From: a virus
Direction: 5' to 3' (one strand)
DNA: 40,237 nucleotides
IMG/VR virus record: IMGVR_UViG_3300015360_000087
Location: 1-40,237 of that record
Of the stretch, positions 38,809 through 40,237 are shown in pieces; positions within the stretch are counted from its first letter, which is position 1, and the number at the start of each line of letters is the position of its first letter. The position numbers were made by a program, and so were the translations under genes. The notes under the pieces were generated by a model. The model was not told where the DNA came from. It made no database searches and saw nothing but the letters and a program-made list of their open reading frames with translations.

Positions 38809-39297
38809 ATGATGATAAATAAAGCATTAATGATAGCAGAGTCATTAGTTAGATACCATCTGTCGAAAGAGTGGACTATTAGAATGAACGGCAGATTACT
38901 CAAAACATTCGGACAGTGCAATCATCTCACCAAAGTGATTAATTTAAGTAAAAAATTAACGATAAATGAAATTGAAGATAGCGTTATTGATACAATTTTA
39001 CATGAAATCGCTCACGCACTAGTTGGTTCAGGTCACGGACACGGCAAAGTATGGATAAATATGGCACTGAGCATTGGTTGCGCCGCGAAACGAACTAGGG
39101 TTGCAAAGTTAAATAGCTTTGGCCTTACCGAAAGTACGAAATATGTGGCAGTATACAACGGTCAAGTCTATTGCAGATATGTGAGACAGCCTAATATTGT
39201 GTCCATTGAAGCCAATGGCAGAATACGTGGTATTCCCGCGTCAAAAAGCAAAATTAAAATATATACAGTTTTGCAATGGATGCAGATTAAAAAATAG
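38809..39297 (+). CDS. SprT-like zinc metalloprotease
   Basis: In this 162-aa protein the motif LHEIAHALVG (His65, Glu66, His69), followed by GHGHGKVWINMALSIGC, is the SprT/Spartan signature, in which a downstream His in HGxxW is the third zinc ligand. The C-terminal part is basic and lacks the usual zinc ribbon. Spartan-type enzymes degrade proteins crosslinked to DNA; phage relatives are poorly known. It is the first rightward gene and has a strong promoter, which suggests an immediate-early role, perhaps against a host DNA-bound protein (inference). The second ATG at 38812 is also possible. Confidence 0.75.
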   Translation: MMINKALMIAESLVRYHLSKEWTIRMNGRLLKTFGQCNHLTKVINLSKKLTINEIEDSVIDTILHEIAHALVGSGHGHGKVWINMALSIGCAAKRTRVAKLNSFGLTESTKYVAVYNGQVYCRYVRQPNIVSIEANGRIRGIPASKSKIKIYTVLQWMQIKK

Positions 39298-39381
39298 TTG
39301 CTGAAAAAGTGGCAATTTATAACACATGATCTATACTTAAGATAGAGTAAGAGTAAGAGCAAGTTAAAAGGAGATAGCGAT
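39291..39381 (+). promoter_or_regulatory. rightward promoter and leader cassette, copy 2
   Basis: This near-exact copy of 38728-38807 has an 11-base insertion in the GAGTAAGAG region before the ribosome site. It has GTGGCA (39309-39314), 17 bases, TATACT (39332-39337) and AAAGGAGATAGCGAT. The copy begins within the stop region of the SprT-like gene. Confidence 0.65.
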
Positions 39382-39382
39382 C

Positions 39383-39550
39383 ATGAATAATATGAAAAAA
39401 TTGCAAGTTGTTGTTGTTTATCGCTATGATGGTATATGGGCGATTGCTGAAACGGTTACTGAAAAAAGTTTAGTGCGCTCGCCAGTGCGCGAGTATAGTT
39501 ACGATGAAATTATGAAGTTAATGATTGACCAAGGTAAAAGTTACGAGTAA
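39383..39550 (+). CDS. 55-aa early hypothetical protein
   Basis: The ORF starts at ATG 39383 (a second ATG is at 39392), behind the duplicated promoter and ribosome site. The 55 residues read as a beta-beta-alpha-like domain: KKLQVVVVYRYDGIWAIAE, a charged turn, then SYDEIMKLMIDQG. The family is unknown. Having a promoter of its own marks it as a likely immediate-early, abundant product. Confidence 0.6.
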   Translation: MNNMKKLQVVVVYRYDGIWAIAETVTEKSLVRSPVREYSYDEIMKLMIDQGKSYE

Positions 39551-39580
39551 TCAAACTAATCAAATTACTAGGAGATAATC

Positions 39581-40237
39581 ATGCGCACTATAACCGAAAT
39601 CGAGTTAAAAAAAATTATCGAACTACATAAGTTGTGGCTTGCTAGTGAAAATGAAGACGGCGCACAGGCAGATTTAAGTAATGCAGACTTGGGCGGCGCT
39701 GATTTGCGCGATGCAGACTTGAGCGGCGCATATTTACATGCCGCTGATTTAAAAAATGCGAGTTTATGTGATGCGGATTTATGTGATGCGCATTTGCAAA
39801 ACGCTGATTTACGTGCCGCGGTTTTGCGCCGTGCAGATTTTCGCCGTGCGAACTTGCGTCGGGCTGATTTACAAGATACAGATTTAAGTAATGCGAACCT
39901 GCGCGGCGCGGATTTACGTGGTGCGGATTTACAATATGCGTATTTACGTGATGCGCATTTGCAAAACGCTGATTTACGCGGCGCGAATTTAAATGGCGCT
40001 GATTTAAGAGATGTGAATTTAAGTGATGCTATATTGCCGGACTATGAAATAGTGCAAGATGATACAGAAATTATCGGCTACAAGAAGTCTAGCGAAGGCT
40101 ATTTAATAACTTTACGCATTGATAAAACTACAAAACGTTGCAATTCATTGGTTGGGCGCAAGTGTCGTGCAGAGAGTGCGACAGTAGTTAAAATCGAAGT
40201 TAAAGAAGGACAGACAGTGACACAAGCTAAATCACAA
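39581..40237 (+). CDS. pentapeptide-repeat protein with DUF5758-like C-terminus (5' part, continues at 1-135)
   Basis: The ATG follows AGGAGATAATC. With the 44 codons at the window start the protein is 263 aa (261 if the shared TCACAA is an overlap). Residues 1-17 (ITEIELKKIIELHKLWL) are the leader shared with the gene at 2767. From about residue 29 to 150 some 24 pentapeptides of A(D/N)L(R/S)xx type form a predicted beta-helix. Residues 150-263 carry the DUF5758-like domain. Many such rods mimic DNA or bind topoisomerases; this one may act on a host DNA enzyme early in infection (inference). Confidence 0.85.
   Translation, partial: MRTITEIELKKIIELHKLWLASENEDGAQADLSNADLGGADLRDADLSGAYLHAADLKNASLCDADLCDAHLQNADLRAAVLRRADFRRANLRRADLQDTDLSNANLRGADLRGADLQYAYLRDAHLQNADLRGANLNGADLRDVNLSDAILPDYEIVQDDTEIIGYKKSSEGYLITLRIDKTTKRCNSLVGRKCRAESATVVKIEVKEGQTVTQAKSQ

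Noticed and set aside
1-40237. T7-type phage promoters (TAATACGACTCACTATA-like)
   Set aside because: No recurring 17-23 bp phage promoter is seen at gene starts, and no phage RNA polymerase is encoded.

Overview
The window looks like the complete genome of a lytic, tailed, T7-like podovirus of about 40.2 kb, AT-rich and probably assembled as a circle. The last codons (39581-40237) and the first 135 bases form one uninterrupted pentapeptide-repeat gene across the ends, so the cut point is arbitrary. I see no integrase, excisionase, CI-type repressor, tRNA or rRNA. The T7 hallmarks are a family A DNA polymerase, a gp4-type primase-helicase, a gp2.5-like SSB, a gp6-like exonuclease, and a gp8 to gp17 style head, tail and internal-virion gene order. 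No single-subunit RNA polymerase gene is present. This recalls T7-like phages that rely on host RNA polymerase, such as roseophage SIO1 and vibriophage VpV262, and sigma70-like promoters can be read in front of several units. The host cannot be named from the sequence.

Layout. Rightward arm (38809 to 40237, then 1 to 14379): a promoter-linked SprT-like protease and a 55-aa protein; a pentapeptide-repeat protein with a DUF5758-like tail; a ClpP-like protein; a run of very small genes, five of them Cys-rich; a two-family tandem-repeat array (1829-2053); a Fis-type HTH protein; two more pentapeptide-repeat proteins; a second HExxH protein; then the DNA metabolism block. That block runs metallophosphoesterase, SSB, exonuclease, secreted ClpP-like protein, two nucleotide-metabolism-like proteins, primase-helicase, four mini-genes and DNA polymerase. 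Leftward arm (37957 down to 14366): a membrane protein, TerL, a GNAT-like protein, two Pro/Ala-rich paralogues, a holin-like protein, portal, a Bbp19-like protein, scaffold, capsid, a decoration-like protein, tail tube A and B, internal virion proteins with an M15 peptidase between them, a Gly-rich tail fibre, a small lysis-like membrane protein, TerS and a PD-(D/E)xK nuclease. The two arms converge at 14366-14379.

Control. The 850-bp gene-free region 37958-38808 separates the divergent arms. It carries promoters in both directions, a 45-bp tandem duplication, perfect inverted repeats and two matching 20-bp dyads exactly 40 bp apart; it is the best candidate for a control and origin region. 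One promoter cassette is duplicated in front of two consecutive rightward genes. A core resembling ACTAATTAGGGTACGA occurs three times before an early gene and once at the start of the leftward transcript, which suggests a shared regulator. The capsid and decoration genes form a unit of their own: a strong promoter, a roughly 160-nt structured leader, and two tandem intrinsic terminators, matching the phi10/T-phi logic of T7 but built for host polymerase.

The most unusual items are: the structured capsid leader; the repeat array and shared operator; a small early gene carrying a 92-bp, about 90% identical copy of part of the giant internal virion protein; paired ClpP-like and paired HExxH proteins; a Leu at the 762-equivalent position of the DNA polymerase; and extra zinc ribbons in the exonuclease and the phosphoesterase.
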